Notes: generated by a model from the sequence alone, not told the origin. DNA of 40,242 bases from Curtobacterium flaccumfaciens UCD-AKU (GCF_000349565.1 NZ_KB714631.1:385263-425504), one strand, 5' to 3'; shown: positions 15,789 to 24,330, counted from the stretch's first letter. Numbers and translations are program-made.

Positions 15789-15856
15789 CGAGTCTCGTCT
15801 GGGCAGACACTCTCGCGCTTTCGTGAGCCGTAGAGAGTCCGCTTGGCCGAGACTCG
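15789..15856 (+). repeat. 68-bp imperfect palindrome, right copy
   Basis: The element starts with CGAGTCTCG (15789-15797) and ends with CGAGACTCG (15848-15856). Its arms read CGAGTCTCGTCTGGGCAGAC and CGAGTCTCGGCCAAGCGGAC. They share the pattern CGAGTCTCGGC-(3-4 bases)-CGGAC with the copy at 14681-14748, while the central loops differ. It lies 90 bases upstream of the nuclease gene start. Confidence 0.72.
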
Positions 15857-15917
15857 CGGGCGGGCGGGCGGGGCGGGGTGCGGCCGCGGCGCGGCCGCGG
15901 CGGGGCAGCGGGGCGCG
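15857..15917. other. Very GC-rich intergenic stretch
   Basis: This stretch is almost entirely G and C, with a GCGG-type run followed by two overlapping GCGGCCGCG palindromes (about 15880-15901). On the minus strand it follows the amino-acid permease and could fold as its terminator. I see no gene in it. Confidence 0.4.
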
Positions 15918-17342
15918 TCAGCGCAGCGTGCTGTGGCGGCGGCCGTAGGCCAGGTAGAGCAGGGCGCCGGCGACCATCCAGATGCCGAACGCGATCCAGG
16001 TGGTGGCGCCGAGGAACACCGCGAGCAGCACGCAGCTCAGGGCGCCGAGGATCGGGACGACGGGGAACAGCGGCACCCGGTACGAGCGCTCCAGGTCGGG
16101 CTGCGAGCGACGGAGCACGATGACGGAGACGTTCACCAGGGCGAAGGCGACCAGGGTCCCGATGCTCGTGGCGTCGGCGAGCTCCCCGAGGGGCACGAGC
16201 GCGGCGACGATCGTCACGGCGATGCCGATGATCAGCGTGTTCGCGATCGGGGTGCCGGTGCGGCGGGAGACCCGGCCGAAGACCTTCGGAACCAGGCCGT
16301 CGCGGGACATCGTGAGCAGGATGCGGGTCTGGCCGTACAGGACGGTGAGCACGACACTGGCGATGGCGACGACCGCCCCGATCGAGAACACGAGGGCGAC
16401 GAGCGGCTGCCCCGTGACGTCGACCACGATGCGGACGAGCGACGCCTCGGACGACGAGAACGCCGTCCACGAGCGGGCCCCGATGGCGGCGATCGCGACC
16501 AGGATGTACAGCGCCGTGATGAGCGCGATGGAGCCGATGATCGCCCGTGGCAGGTCACGGCGGGGGTTCTTCGCCTCTTCACCTGCGGTCGAGGCCGCGT
16601 CGAAGCCGATGTACGAGAAGAACAGCCGTGACGCCGCTGCGGTGACCCCGGCGGCGCCCATCGGTGCGAGCGGCTCGAAGTTCTGCGCCCGGAACGCCGT
16701 GAACGCCACGACGACGAAGAAGACCAGCAGGGCGATCTTCACGACCACCATGACCGTGTTCACCCAGGCGCTCTCGCGGGCTCCTGGCAGCAGCACTGCG
16801 GTGGCGAGCAGGACCAGGACCGCGGCGGGCAGGTTGACCACGCCGCCGTCGACCGGGGGAGCGGCGAGCGCGGTGGGCAGGTGCAGCCCGAACACGCGGA
16901 GGGTCTCGTCGACGTACTCGCTGGCACCCACGGCGACCGCGGCCACCGAGACGGCGTACTCGAGCACCAGGCACCAGCCGCAGATCCAGGCGATGCCCTC
17001 GCCCATCGTGGCGTAGGTGTACGAGTAGCTGGACCCCGAGGTGGGGACGGCACCGGCCATCTCGGCGTACGACAGCGCCGAGAGCAGCGCGGCGATCCCC
17101 GCGACGACGAACGAGATCCAGACCGCGGGACCGGCGAGCGGGACCGCGGTGCCGAGGACGACCAGGATGCCGGTGCCGAGCGTGGCCCCGACGCTGATCA
17201 TCGTCAGCTGCCAGACCCCGAGCGACCGACGGAGCGGTTCACCGTTCACCCCGCGGGAGGCTTCGGCCTGCAGCTGCTCGATCGGCTTGCGGCGGGCGAG
17301 CTGCGCCCCCAGGGACGTGGGACGTGACGGCGCGGACGACAT
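15918..17342 (-). CDS. APC-superfamily amino-acid permease (cationic amino-acid transporter type)
   Basis: This 474-residue protein with about 12 membrane helices belongs to the amino acid-polyamine-organocation superfamily. Landmarks are the TM1 motif GVWQLTMISVGATLGTGI (helix break GATLGTG), the TM2-3 sequence LSYAEMAGAVPTSGSSYSY, and the loop DAASTAGEEAKNPRRDLPRAI after TM6, which is typical of the CAT/YfnA group. The exact substrate is unclear. ATG 17342 is preceded by GAGG. It is divergent from the ABC exporter at 17463, and its likely promoter lies at 17376-17404. Confidence 0.9.
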   Translation of the reverse strand: MSSAPSRPTSLGAQLARRKPIEQLQAEASRGVNGEPLRRSLGVWQLTMISVGATLGTGILVVLGTAVPLAGPAVWISFVVAGIAALLSALSYAEMAGAVPTSGSSYSYTYATMGEGIAWICGWCLVLEYAVSVAAVAVGASEYVDETLRVFGLHLPTALAAPPVDGGVVNLPAAVLVLLATAVLLPGARESAWVNTVMVVVKIALLVFFVVVAFTAFRAQNFEPLAPMGAAGVTAAASRLFFSYIGFDAASTAGEEAKNPRRDLPRAIIGSIALITALYILVAIAAIGARSWTAFSSSEASLVRIVVDVTGQPLVALVFSIGAVVAIASVVLTVLYGQTRILLTMSRDGLVPKVFGRVSRRTGTPIANTLIIGIAVTIVAALVPLGELADATSIGTLVAFALVNVSVIVLRRSQPDLERSYRVPLFPVVPILGALSCVLLAVFLGATTWIAFGIWMVAGALLYLAYGRRHSTLR

Positions 17343-17375
17343 GGGACCTCGGTGGTGCGGGGACGGGGACGGCAC

Positions 17376-17404
17376 ATGCTCGCACGCCCCCTGAACGGGG
17401 TCAA
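17376..17404 (-). promoter_or_regulatory. Putative promoter of the amino-acid permease
   Basis: On the minus strand TTGACC (17404-17399), a 17-base spacer and GAGCAT (17381-17376). The -35 matches 5 of 6 consensus positions; the -10 is weak. Confidence 0.45.
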
Positions 17405-17450
17405 ATACTGCGGTGCTGTGGAGAGGACGGTCGATGTCCGAGCGCGGGGC

Positions 17451-17456
17451 TACGGT
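17451..17456 (+). promoter_or_regulatory. -10 box, possible leaderless start of the ABC exporter
   Basis: TACGGT is followed by six bases (GGCTCC) and then ATG 17463. No ribosome-binding site is visible for that ATG, which supports a leaderless transcript. Confidence 0.4.
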
Positions 17457-17462
17457 GGCTCC

Positions 17463-19343
17463 ATGAGCATGGGACACAGCGGGCGGGGTGGTGGTCCGCG
17501 CGGGAGCGGACGCATCTCGAGCGGTGACTTCCGCGCGCAGAAGGCCGCCAACGCCGAGGCGCCGAAGATCCCGCACCTGGTCCGTCGCATCGCCGCGCTC
17601 TTCGAGCCGCACCGCCGGGCGATCGGGCTCACGATCGTCCTCGTGCTGGTCGGCGCGGCCATCTCGGTCGTGCCGCCGCTGCTCACCCAGCAGGCGTTCG
17701 ACCGCGGGCTGTTCCCGCCGTCCGGCCGCCCCGACGTCCCGGTGCTGGTCGAGCTCGTGTCCGCCATGGTCCTGCTCTGGATCGCGAGCGCCGGGGTCGG
17801 CGTGTGGCAGACGTACCTGACCGCGACCGTCGGCAACAAGGTCATGGGTGCGATGCGGATGCGCCTGTTCGCGCACCTGCAGCGGATGGAACTCGCGTTC
17901 TTCACCCGCACCAAGACCGGCGTCATCCAGTCGCGCCTGCAGAACGACGTCGGTGGTGTGGCGAGCGTGCTGAACAACACGATCTCGTCGGTGCTCGGCA
18001 ACACCGTGACCGTGATCGCCGCCGTGGTCGCGATGCTGCTGCTGAGCTGGCAGATGACGCTCGTCGCGGTCGTCCTGCTCCCGCTGCTCGTCATCGCGCA
18101 GCGCCGGGTCGGGCAGGTGCGAGCGCGGATCGCCGGGCAGACGCAGGAATCGCTGTCCGACATGACGGCCATCACGCAAGAGGCCCTGAGCGTCTCCGGC
18201 ATCCTGCTCGCGAAGAGCTTCAACCAGCAGGCCAGCGAGACCCGCCGCTACGGGGACGAGAACCGCAACCAGATCACCCTGCAGGTTCGGCAGCAGATGT
18301 CGGGGCAGTGGTTCTTCGCCATCGTGCAGATCTTCCTGTCGATCATCCCGGCGATCATCTACGTCGTCGCCGCGTACCTGATCATCGGCGACGTCCCGAT
18401 CACGGCCGGCACGATCGTCGCGTTCACGACGGTGCAGTCCCGCCTGCTGTTCCCGACGGTCGGGCTGTTGCGCGTGGTCCTCGACCTGCAGACCTCCGGT
18501 GCGCTCTTCGCCCGCATCTTCGAGTACTTCGACCTCGAGCCGGCCATCACGGACTCGCCGACCGCGCAGCCCGTGGACGAGTCGAAGGTCGGCCACGTCG
18601 CCTTCGAGGACGTCGTCTTCACCTACCCCGACGGTGAAGCCGACAAGCCGACCCTGCGCGGGGTGTCGTTCGAGCTCCACCCCGGGCAGTTCGCCGCCTT
18701 CGTCGGGCCCTCCGGCGCCGGCAAGACGACGGTGTCCTACCTGGTGCCCCGGCTGTACGAGGCCACCGAGGGGTCCGTGCGGTTCGCCGGCCAGGACGTC
18801 CGCGACCTGGTGCACGAGGACCTCATGCGGCACGTCGGCATCGTCAGCCAGGAGACGTACCTGTTCCACGCCACGATCGGCGAGAACCTGCGGTACGCCA
18901 AGCCCGACGCCACCGACGACGAGCTCGAGCGAGCGGCCCGCGCGGCGAACATCCACGACACGATCGCGTCGTTCCCGGACGGCTACGACACCGTCGTGGG
19001 GGAGCGCGGCTACCGGCTGTCCGGTGGCGAGAAGCAGCGCATCGCCATCGCCCGGGTCATGCTCAAGGACCCGCCGGTGCTCGTCCTCGACGAGGCCACC
19101 AGTGCGCTCGACTCCATCTCCGAACACGTCGTGCAGACGGCCCTCGACACCGCGGCGGCCGGTCGGACCACCATCTCGATCGCGCACCGGCTCTCCACGA
19201 TCCGCGACGCCGACGTCATCTTCGTCCTCGACCACGGCCGGATCGTCGAGCAGGGCACACACGACGAACTCCTGGCCCTCGACGGCACGTACGCGCAGCT
19301 GCACCGGCAGCAGAACACGACGGCGGACGTCGTCCGCCCCTGA
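17463..19343 (+). CDS. ABC exporter, fused permease and ATPase (multidrug/lipid type)
   Basis: This 626-residue half-transporter has a hydrophobic ABC_membrane domain with six helices (about residues 50-340) and a C-terminal nucleotide-binding domain. The ATPase shows Walker A GPSGAGKTT, Q-loop IVSQETYLF, signature RLSGGEKQR and Walker B VLVLDEATSALD, with the His-loop IAHRLST. It probably works as a homodimer exporting drugs or lipids. The N-terminal 40 residues are Gly/Ser/Arg-rich and soluble. ATG 17463 is chosen because it follows a -10-like box; ATG 17469 is the alternative. It is a single gene, followed by a hairpin and a tandem repeat. Confidence 0.92.
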   Translation: MSMGHSGRGGGPRGSGRISSGDFRAQKAANAEAPKIPHLVRRIAALFEPHRRAIGLTIVLVLVGAAISVVPPLLTQQAFDRGLFPPSGRPDVPVLVELVSAMVLLWIASAGVGVWQTYLTATVGNKVMGAMRMRLFAHLQRMELAFFTRTKTGVIQSRLQNDVGGVASVLNNTISSVLGNTVTVIAAVVAMLLLSWQMTLVAVVLLPLLVIAQRRVGQVRARIAGQTQESLSDMTAITQEALSVSGILLAKSFNQQASETRRYGDENRNQITLQVRQQMSGQWFFAIVQIFLSIIPAIIYVVAAYLIIGDVPITAGTIVAFTTVQSRLLFPTVGLLRVVLDLQTSGALFARIFEYFDLEPAITDSPTAQPVDESKVGHVAFEDVVFTYPDGEADKPTLRGVSFELHPGQFAAFVGPSGAGKTTVSYLVPRLYEATEGSVRFAGQDVRDLVHEDLMRHVGIVSQETYLFHATIGENLRYAKPDATDDELERAARAANIHDTIASFPDGYDTVVGERGYRLSGGEKQRIAIARVMLKDPPVLVLDEATSALDSISEHVVQTALDTAAAGRTTISIAHRLSTIRDADVIFVLDHGRIVEQGTHDELLALDGTYAQLHRQQNTTADVVRP

Positions 19344-19372
19344 CGGCGGTGGTCCGGACCGGGTGCCGGACA

Positions 19373-19404
19373 GGAGGCCCGTGGCGGCGTCCGCGCGGGC
19401 CTCC
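19373..19404 (+). terminator. Terminator hairpin after the ABC exporter
   Basis: GGAGGCCCG (19373-19381) can pair with CGGGCCTCC (19396-19404) across a 14-base loop, 30 bases after the stop. The 3' arm is repeated in the tandem array that follows, so several alternative pairings exist. Confidence 0.6.
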
Positions 19405-19488
19405 CGTCCGCCGCGCAGCGCGACGCGCGGGCCTCCCGTCCGCCGCGCAGCGCGACGCGCGGGCCTCCCGTCCGCCGCGCAGCGCGAC
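19393..19488 (+). repeat. Three perfect 32-bp tandem repeats
   Basis: Three identical 32-base units begin at 19393, 19425 and 19457. Each contains GCCTCCCGTCCGC, the same 13-mer that forms one arm of a hairpin in the array downstream of ackA (33507-33519). The rest of the gap to 19581 holds the cbs promoter and nothing else I recognise. Confidence 0.9.
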
Positions 19489-19568
19489 CAGGGCGGGGCA
19501 ACCGGCGGGGCGATCAGGATGCGTTGTCCGCGCACGACACATCCCAGCGCGACGCGGGGACCGCGTCC

Positions 19569-19574
19569 TAGACT
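19569..19574 (+). promoter_or_regulatory. -10 box, probable leaderless start of cbs
   Basis: TAGACT lies seven bases before the GTG at 19582, and no Shine-Dalgarno sequence is present between them. Confidence 0.5.
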
Positions 19575-19581
19575 CCATGCC

Positions 19582-20946
19582 GTGCGTTACGCGAACTCCG
19601 TCGTCGACCTGGTCGGCGACACCCCGCTCGTCAAGCTCAACCGGGTGACCGAGGGGGTGCGGGCGACCATCCTGGTGAAGGTCGAGTACCTGAACCCCGG
19701 TGGGTCGTCGAAGGACCGCATCGCCACCCGGATCATCGACGCGGCCGAGGCCTCCGGCGACCTGCGTCCCGGCGGCACCATCGTCGAACCGACCTCCGGC
19801 AACACCGGCGTCGGCCTGGCCCTGGTCGCACAGCAGCGCGGCTACCGGTGCGTGTTCGTGCTGCCCGACAAGGTCGGCGAGGACAAGCGCAACGTCCTGA
19901 CGGCGTACGGCGCCGAGATCGTCGTCACCCCGACCGCGGTCGCGCCCGAGGCCCCCGAGTCCTACTACTCGGTGTCGGACCGGCTCGTGCAGGAGATCCC
20001 GGGCGCCTACAAGCCGAACCAGTACGCCAACCCGAACGGTCCCCGCAGCCACTACGAGACCACCGGTCCGGAGATCTGGCGCGACACCGAGGGGCAGATC
20101 ACCCACTTCGTCGCGGGCGTCGGTACCGGCGGCACGATCTCGGGCACCGGACGGTACTTGAAGGAGGCGTCCGGCGGCGGCGTCCGCATCGTCGGGGCCG
20201 ACCCCGAGGGCTCCGTGTACTCCGGCGGTACCGGTCGTCCGTACCTGGTCGAGGGCGTCGGCGAGGACTTCTGGCCGAGCGCCTACGACGCCGGCGTGCC
20301 GGACGAGATCATCGCCGTGTCGGACGCCGACTCCTTCGCGATGACCCGTCGTCTGGCGCGCGAAGAAGGACTGCTCGTCGGCGGGTCGAGCGGCATGGCC
20401 GTCGTCGCGGCACTCCGCGCCGCCCGTTACCTGACCGAGGACGACGTCGTGGTGGTGTTGCTGCCGGACGGCGGACGTGGGTACCTCGGCAAGATCTTCA
20501 ACGACCGGTGGATGCGCTCGTACGGGTTCGCCGAGACCGACGACGAGCGCACCGTCGGCTCGCTCATCGCCGGCAAGGACGGCCGCCTGCCCGACCTGGT
20601 GCACGCGCACCCGACGGACACCGTGCGCGACGTCGTCGACATCATGACCACGTACGGCGTCTCGCAGATGCCCGTGCTCAACGCGGAGCCGCCCGTCGTC
20701 ATCGGCGAGGTCGTCGGTGCCGTCGAGGAGAAGGCACTGCTCGAGCAGGTCTTCACCGGTACCGCGAAGATGTCGGACGCCCTGTCGGACTTCGTCGGCG
20801 ACCCGCTGCCGCTCATCGGCGTCGGCGAGTCGGTGTCAGCGGCTCGTCGTGCGCTCGAGTCGGCCGACGCGCTCCTCGTCGTCGCGGACGGCAAACCCGT
20901 CACCGTGCTGACCCGGCACGACCTCCTCACCTACCTCTCCGAGTAA
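19582..20946 (+). CDS. cbs: Cystathionine beta-synthase
   Basis: This 454-residue PLP enzyme condenses serine (or O-acetylserine) with homocysteine to give cystathionine. The catalytic part (about residues 1-320) has the PLP-lysine motif NPGGSSKDR (Lys44), the substrate loop PTSGNTGVG, and the PLP-phosphate loop GVGTGGTISG. The remaining 130 residues form a pair of CBS domains, a regulatory module that separates this protein from plain cysteine synthases (about 310 residues). No N-terminal heme-binding Cys/His extension is present. It is followed after 13 bases by a cystathionine gamma-synthase-type gene, so together they handle homocysteine-cysteine interconversion. The start GTG follows a -10 box directly. 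Confidence 0.93.
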   Translation: MRYANSVVDLVGDTPLVKLNRVTEGVRATILVKVEYLNPGGSSKDRIATRIIDAAEASGDLRPGGTIVEPTSGNTGVGLALVAQQRGYRCVFVLPDKVGEDKRNVLTAYGAEIVVTPTAVAPEAPESYYSVSDRLVQEIPGAYKPNQYANPNGPRSHYETTGPEIWRDTEGQITHFVAGVGTGGTISGTGRYLKEASGGGVRIVGADPEGSVYSGGTGRPYLVEGVGEDFWPSAYDAGVPDEIIAVSDADSFAMTRRLAREEGLLVGGSSGMAVVAALRAARYLTEDDVVVVLLPDGGRGYLGKIFNDRWMRSYGFAETDDERTVGSLIAGKDGRLPDLVHAHPTDTVRDVVDIMTTYGVSQMPVLNAEPPVVIGEVVGAVEEKALLEQVFTGTAKMSDALSDFVGDPLPLIGVGESVSAARRALESADALLVVADGKPVTVLTRHDLLTYLSE

Positions 20947-20959
20947 GGAACCACCGAGC

Positions 20960-22105
20960 ATGACCGAGTTCAGCACCCGGGCCGTCCACGCCGGCCAGGA
21001 GCCCGACGAGACCACCGGCGCCGTCATCCCGCCGATCCACCTGACGTCGACCTACGTGCAGGACGGCGTCGGTGGCATGCGCAACGGCTACGAGTACTCG
21101 CGCGCCGGCAACCCGACGCGTGACTCGCTGCAGGTGCTCCTGGCCGACCTGGACGGTGGCGTCGCGGCGTCGTCGTTCGCGTCCGGGCTCGCCGCCGAGG
21201 ACGCCCTGCTCCGCGCCGCGCTGGTCCCCGGTGGCCGCGTCGTGATGGGCAACGACGTGTACGGCGGCACCCACCGCCTGGTGAGCCGGCTGCACGTGCC
21301 GTGGGGCGTCGAGCTCGTCGTCGTCGACATGAGCGACCTCGACCAGGTCCGGGCAGCGCTGCAGGGCGCACCGGCCACCACCGTGCTCTGGGTCGAGACG
21401 CCGACGAACCCGCTCATGAAGATCGCCGACATCGCCGCGCTCGCGACCCTCGGGCACGAGTCGGGCGCGCTGGTGGTCGTCGACAACACCTTCGCGTCGC
21501 CGTACCTGCAGCAGCCGCTGTCGCTCGGCGCCGACGTCGTCGTGTACTCGACCACGAAGTACCTCGGCGGACACTCCGACGTCGTCGGCGGCGCCGTCGT
21601 GCTGGCGGACGAGGAGCTCGCGGCGAAGGTGCAGTTCCTGCAGTTCGGCGCCGGTGCGATCTCGTCGCCGTTCGACGCCTACCTGACCACCCGTGGCATC
21701 AAGACGCTCGCCGTGCGGATGGAGCGGCACTCGCGGAACGCGCAGGCCGTCGCCGAGGCCCTCGTCGTCGCGCCGGGTGTCGAGCGCGTCTACTACCCGG
21801 GCCTGCCCGACCACCCGGGGCACGACGTCGCCGCCCGTCAGATGCGCGGGTTCGGCGGGATGCTCTCGGTCGCCCTGTCCGGTGGTGCCGAGGCCGCCAA
21901 GCGGTTCGCGGAGTCGACGGAGCTGTTCGCCCTGGCCGAGTCGCTCGGCGGTGTGGAGTCGCTCATCGGGTACCCGAGCGAGATGACCCACGCGTCGGTG
22001 AAGGGCACCGAACTGGCCGTGCCGGAGAACGTCGTGCGGCTGTCGGTGGGCATCGAGGACGCCGGTGACCTGGTGGCGGACCTGGAGCAGGCGCTGACGC
22101 GCTGA
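20960..22105 (+). CDS. metB: Cystathionine gamma-synthase/gamma-lyase family PLP enzyme
   Basis: This 381-residue Cys/Met-metabolism PLP enzyme shows FSTRAVHAGQ at the N-terminus, YEYSRAGNPTRD (substrate/PLP contacts), VVVDNTFASPYLQQP and the PLP lysine in STTKYLGGHSD (Lys200). The family includes cystathionine gamma-synthase and gamma-lyase; sequence alone does not settle which dominates. Being next to cbs favours reverse transsulfuration (lyase) or a bifunctional role. The start ATG 20960 has AGGA upstream. Symbol is given by family resemblance. Confidence 0.9.
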   Translation: MTEFSTRAVHAGQEPDETTGAVIPPIHLTSTYVQDGVGGMRNGYEYSRAGNPTRDSLQVLLADLDGGVAASSFASGLAAEDALLRAALVPGGRVVMGNDVYGGTHRLVSRLHVPWGVELVVVDMSDLDQVRAALQGAPATTVLWVETPTNPLMKIADIAALATLGHESGALVVVDNTFASPYLQQPLSLGADVVVYSTTKYLGGHSDVVGGAVVLADEELAAKVQFLQFGAGAISSPFDAYLTTRGIKTLAVRMERHSRNAQAVAEALVVAPGVERVYYPGLPDHPGHDVAARQMRGFGGMLSVALSGGAEAAKRFAESTELFALAESLGGVESLIGYPSEMTHASVKGTELAVPENVVRLSVGIEDAGDLVADLEQALTR

Positions 22106-22256
22106 CGAGGGACCTGCTGACGCGCTGACGCGCTGACGCGGGACCTGCTGCCGCGCCGACGCGCTGACGCGCTGACGCGGGACCTGCTGCCGCGCCGACG
22201 CGCGCCCGCGGGACCTGCTGCCGGGCCGACGCGCGCCCGCGGGACACGCTGACGCG
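22094..22256 (+). repeat. Degenerate tandem repeat downstream of metB
   Basis: The decamer GGACCTGCTG occurs at 22110, 22141, 22180 and 22211 (spacings 31, 39, 31), interleaved with runs of an 8-base GCTGACGC unit. It starts in the last codons of metB and fills the gap up to the next promoter. The 8-base difference between spacings fits slippage of the short unit. No coding signal is seen. Confidence 0.75.
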
Positions 22257-22273
22257 TCGTCGGCGGCCGCCCC

Positions 22274-22279
22274 TACGAT
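22274..22279 (+). promoter_or_regulatory. -10 box, probable leaderless start of the MFS transporter
   Basis: TACGAT lies six bases before the GTG at 22286; no ribosome-binding site is visible. Confidence 0.45.
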
Positions 22280-22285
22280 GATCGG

Positions 22286-23716
22286 GTGAGCACGACGGCG
22301 TCGCGGACCAGCCTGTTGAGCGGGCCGTACGCCCTGGCGACGATCGGCATGGTCGCGATCGTCGGCGTCGCGGCGTTCCAGAACCTGGCGATGACGACGA
22401 TCATGCCGGTGATCAGCCGCGACCTGGACGGCGAGACCCTGTACGCGCTCGCCTTCGCCGCCCCGCTCGCCGCCGGGGTGCCCGGCATGGTGCTCGCCGG
22501 CAACTGGAGCGACCGCGCGGGCGGCCGGATCGTGGCCTGGGTGTCGGCGGTGTTCTTCGCGGTGGGGACCGCCGTGGTGATGCTCGCGCCGACCATGGAG
22601 GTGTTCCTGGCCGGGCGGCTCATCGAGGGCTTCGGCGCCGGGGCCATCGACGTGGTGCTGTACGTGCTGGTCGCCCGGATCTTCCCCGCGGAGCTGCACG
22701 GACCGGTGTTCGCCGGGTTCGCCGCCGCCTGGGTGGTACCGGCACTGATCGGCCCTGCCCTGGCCGGCATCGTCACCGACACCTGGAACTGGCACTGGGT
22801 GTTCGCCGGGGCCCTGGTGATCGCGCTCGCCGCGTTCGTCCTGCTCGTGCCGACGCTCGGCCGGCTGCACCCTCCGGCGGCGGCGCTCCGCCCACCGTGG
22901 CAGCGGGCCCGGATCAGCTGGTCGGTGGCCGCGGCCGTGTCGATCCTGCTGCTCAACGTCGCGCCCGACCTGACCCCGTGGGGCATGGTCGCAGCCGTCG
23001 TCGTCGGGCTGGTCGGCACCTGGTTCGCCTTGCGGCCGCTGCTGCCGACCGGCACGTTCCGGGCCGCGGCCGGGTTGCCGTCGGTCGTGCTGCTGCGGGG
23101 GCTCGTCGCCGCGTCCTTCTTCGGGAGCGAGGCGTACGTGCCGTTCCTGCTGCAGGCCGAACACGGGCTGTCACCGTCGGCTGCCGGACTCGCCTTGACG
23201 GTGGCGGCGATCAGCTGGGCCGCGTCGAGCTGGGCGCACGGCCGCCTGGGGGAGCAGCGGCTCACCGCCCGTCGGACCTTCGGGGCCGGACTCACACTCG
23301 TGCTCGTGAGCCTGGTCGCAGCGCTCGCGGTGGCCACGTTCGACCTGTCGTGGTGGGTGCTGGTCGCCGGCTGGTTCGTCGGCGGCGCGGGCATGGGAGC
23401 GATCTACCCCCGCGCGTCGATGCTGACCCTGCGCTTCTCGGGCGAGGGCGACGACGGGTTCGCGAGCTCGGCCCTGACGATCGCGGACGCCGCGGGCAGC
23501 GTGATCGGGCTCGCGGTGACCGGCCTGCTCTTCACCGCGACCGGCGGAGCCGACGGGACGGTGTCGTTCCCGCTGGTGTTCGCGGCGATGATCGGCTTCG
23601 CTGGCGTCGCGATCGCGGCCGTCCGAAGGCTCGGTCCCGTGCCGGCACCAGCGACGACGGCCTCGGCGGGCCCGGGCGGAGCCGTGTCGTCGTCGCAGGG
23701 CCCGGCCGCCGGGTAG
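22286..23716 (+). CDS. MFS transporter, drug-efflux type
   Basis: This 476-residue major facilitator protein has about 12-14 hydrophobic segments. TM1 carries FQNLAMTTIMPVISRDL, resembling the MTTI/VTALPAI pattern of the DHA2 drug:proton antiporters, and the loop after TM2 has GNWSDRAGGR, a motif-A variant. The C-terminus is a short Pro/Ala/Gly-rich tail. It is probably an exporter, but the substrate is unknown. The lipoprotein gene begins 30 bases downstream and may be co-transcribed, although TAGCGT at the MFS stop (23714) could be that gene's own promoter. Confidence 0.87.
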   Translation: MSTTASRTSLLSGPYALATIGMVAIVGVAAFQNLAMTTIMPVISRDLDGETLYALAFAAPLAAGVPGMVLAGNWSDRAGGRIVAWVSAVFFAVGTAVVMLAPTMEVFLAGRLIEGFGAGAIDVVLYVLVARIFPAELHGPVFAGFAAAWVVPALIGPALAGIVTDTWNWHWVFAGALVIALAAFVLLVPTLGRLHPPAAALRPPWQRARISWSVAAAVSILLLNVAPDLTPWGMVAAVVVGLVGTWFALRPLLPTGTFRAAAGLPSVVLLRGLVAASFFGSEAYVPFLLQAEHGLSPSAAGLALTVAAISWAASSWAHGRLGEQRLTARRTFGAGLTLVLVSLVAALAVATFDLSWWVLVAGWFVGGAGMGAIYPRASMLTLRFSGEGDDGFASSALTIADAAGSVIGLAVTGLLFTATGGADGTVSFPLVFAAMIGFAGVAIAAVRRLGPVPAPATTASAGPGGAVSSSQGPAAG

Positions 23717-23746
23717 CGTGGCAGACCGGACCGAAGAGGAGACACC

Positions 23747-24319
23747 GTGCTGCGCATCGTCGCCGTGACCGTCGCCCTGGCGGCGGCCCTGACCCTGGCC
23801 GGGTGCCAGGGGACGACGTCGGCTGCCCCCACGCCGGTGCAGAGCACCGACCTGACGAGCTCCGACGGGGGCTTCGACCAGCAGGCAGTGATCGGTGTCG
23901 TCCTGGTCCACGACGACGCGGCCCTGGCCGACCGGCTCCGCACCGACCTGGCCGACGCCGGGTTCCGGCCCGACGTCCGCGTCGCTCCGGCATCGGGTGC
24001 CGCTGCATCTCAGCGGACCGCGGTCGCCCAGCTCGTCCGCAAGGGCGCCAAGGCCCTGCTCGTGCACCCCGCCCGGGCCTCTGCACTGACCGGCGTGGTC
24101 CAGACCGCCCACGACGCCGGGGTCGTGGTGGTGTCCCTGGGGGAACCGCTGCCCGCGACCGGCACCGGTGGCGACGGGGTGTCCGCCGACTACCGCGTGC
24201 CGTCAGAGGGCGACGACGCGGCCACCGCGGCGGCGGCGGTCCAGGTCGTGCAGTCCCTGCAGCGTGGTGAGAAGCCGGAGAGCGAGCCCACCGACGGCGA
24301 GACGGCCGACGCCGAGTAG
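23747..24319 (+). CDS. Small lipoprotein with a partial periplasmic-binding-protein fold
   Basis: This 190-residue protein has a lipoprotein signal peptide ending in the lipobox LAGC (Cys20). The body (about 45-165) follows the beta-alpha pattern of the N-terminal lobe of type 1 sugar-binding proteins: IGVVLVHDD, a stretch with AVAQLVRKGAKALLVHP and then AHDAGVVVVSLGEPL. Family members normally have about 300 residues; only one lobe is present, and no ABC permease is nearby. The acidic C-terminal tail is low complexity. GTG 23747 has GAAGAGGAG upstream. It may be a diverged or decayed binding protein, or an accessory surface protein; function unknown. Confidence 0.75.
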   Translation: MLRIVAVTVALAAALTLAGCQGTTSAAPTPVQSTDLTSSDGGFDQQAVIGVVLVHDDAALADRLRTDLADAGFRPDVRVAPASGAAASQRTAVAQLVRKGAKALLVHPARASALTGVVQTAHDAGVVVVSLGEPLPATGTGGDGVSADYRVPSEGDDAATAAAAVQVVQSLQRGEKPESEPTDGETADAE

Positions 24320-24330
24320 GAGCAGTCCGC

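Noticed and set aside
22094-22256. Considered as a CRISPR-like or iteron-type origin array.
   Set aside because: Repeats are imperfect, start inside metB, and no replication protein or DnaA boxes are nearby; simple slippage explains it.
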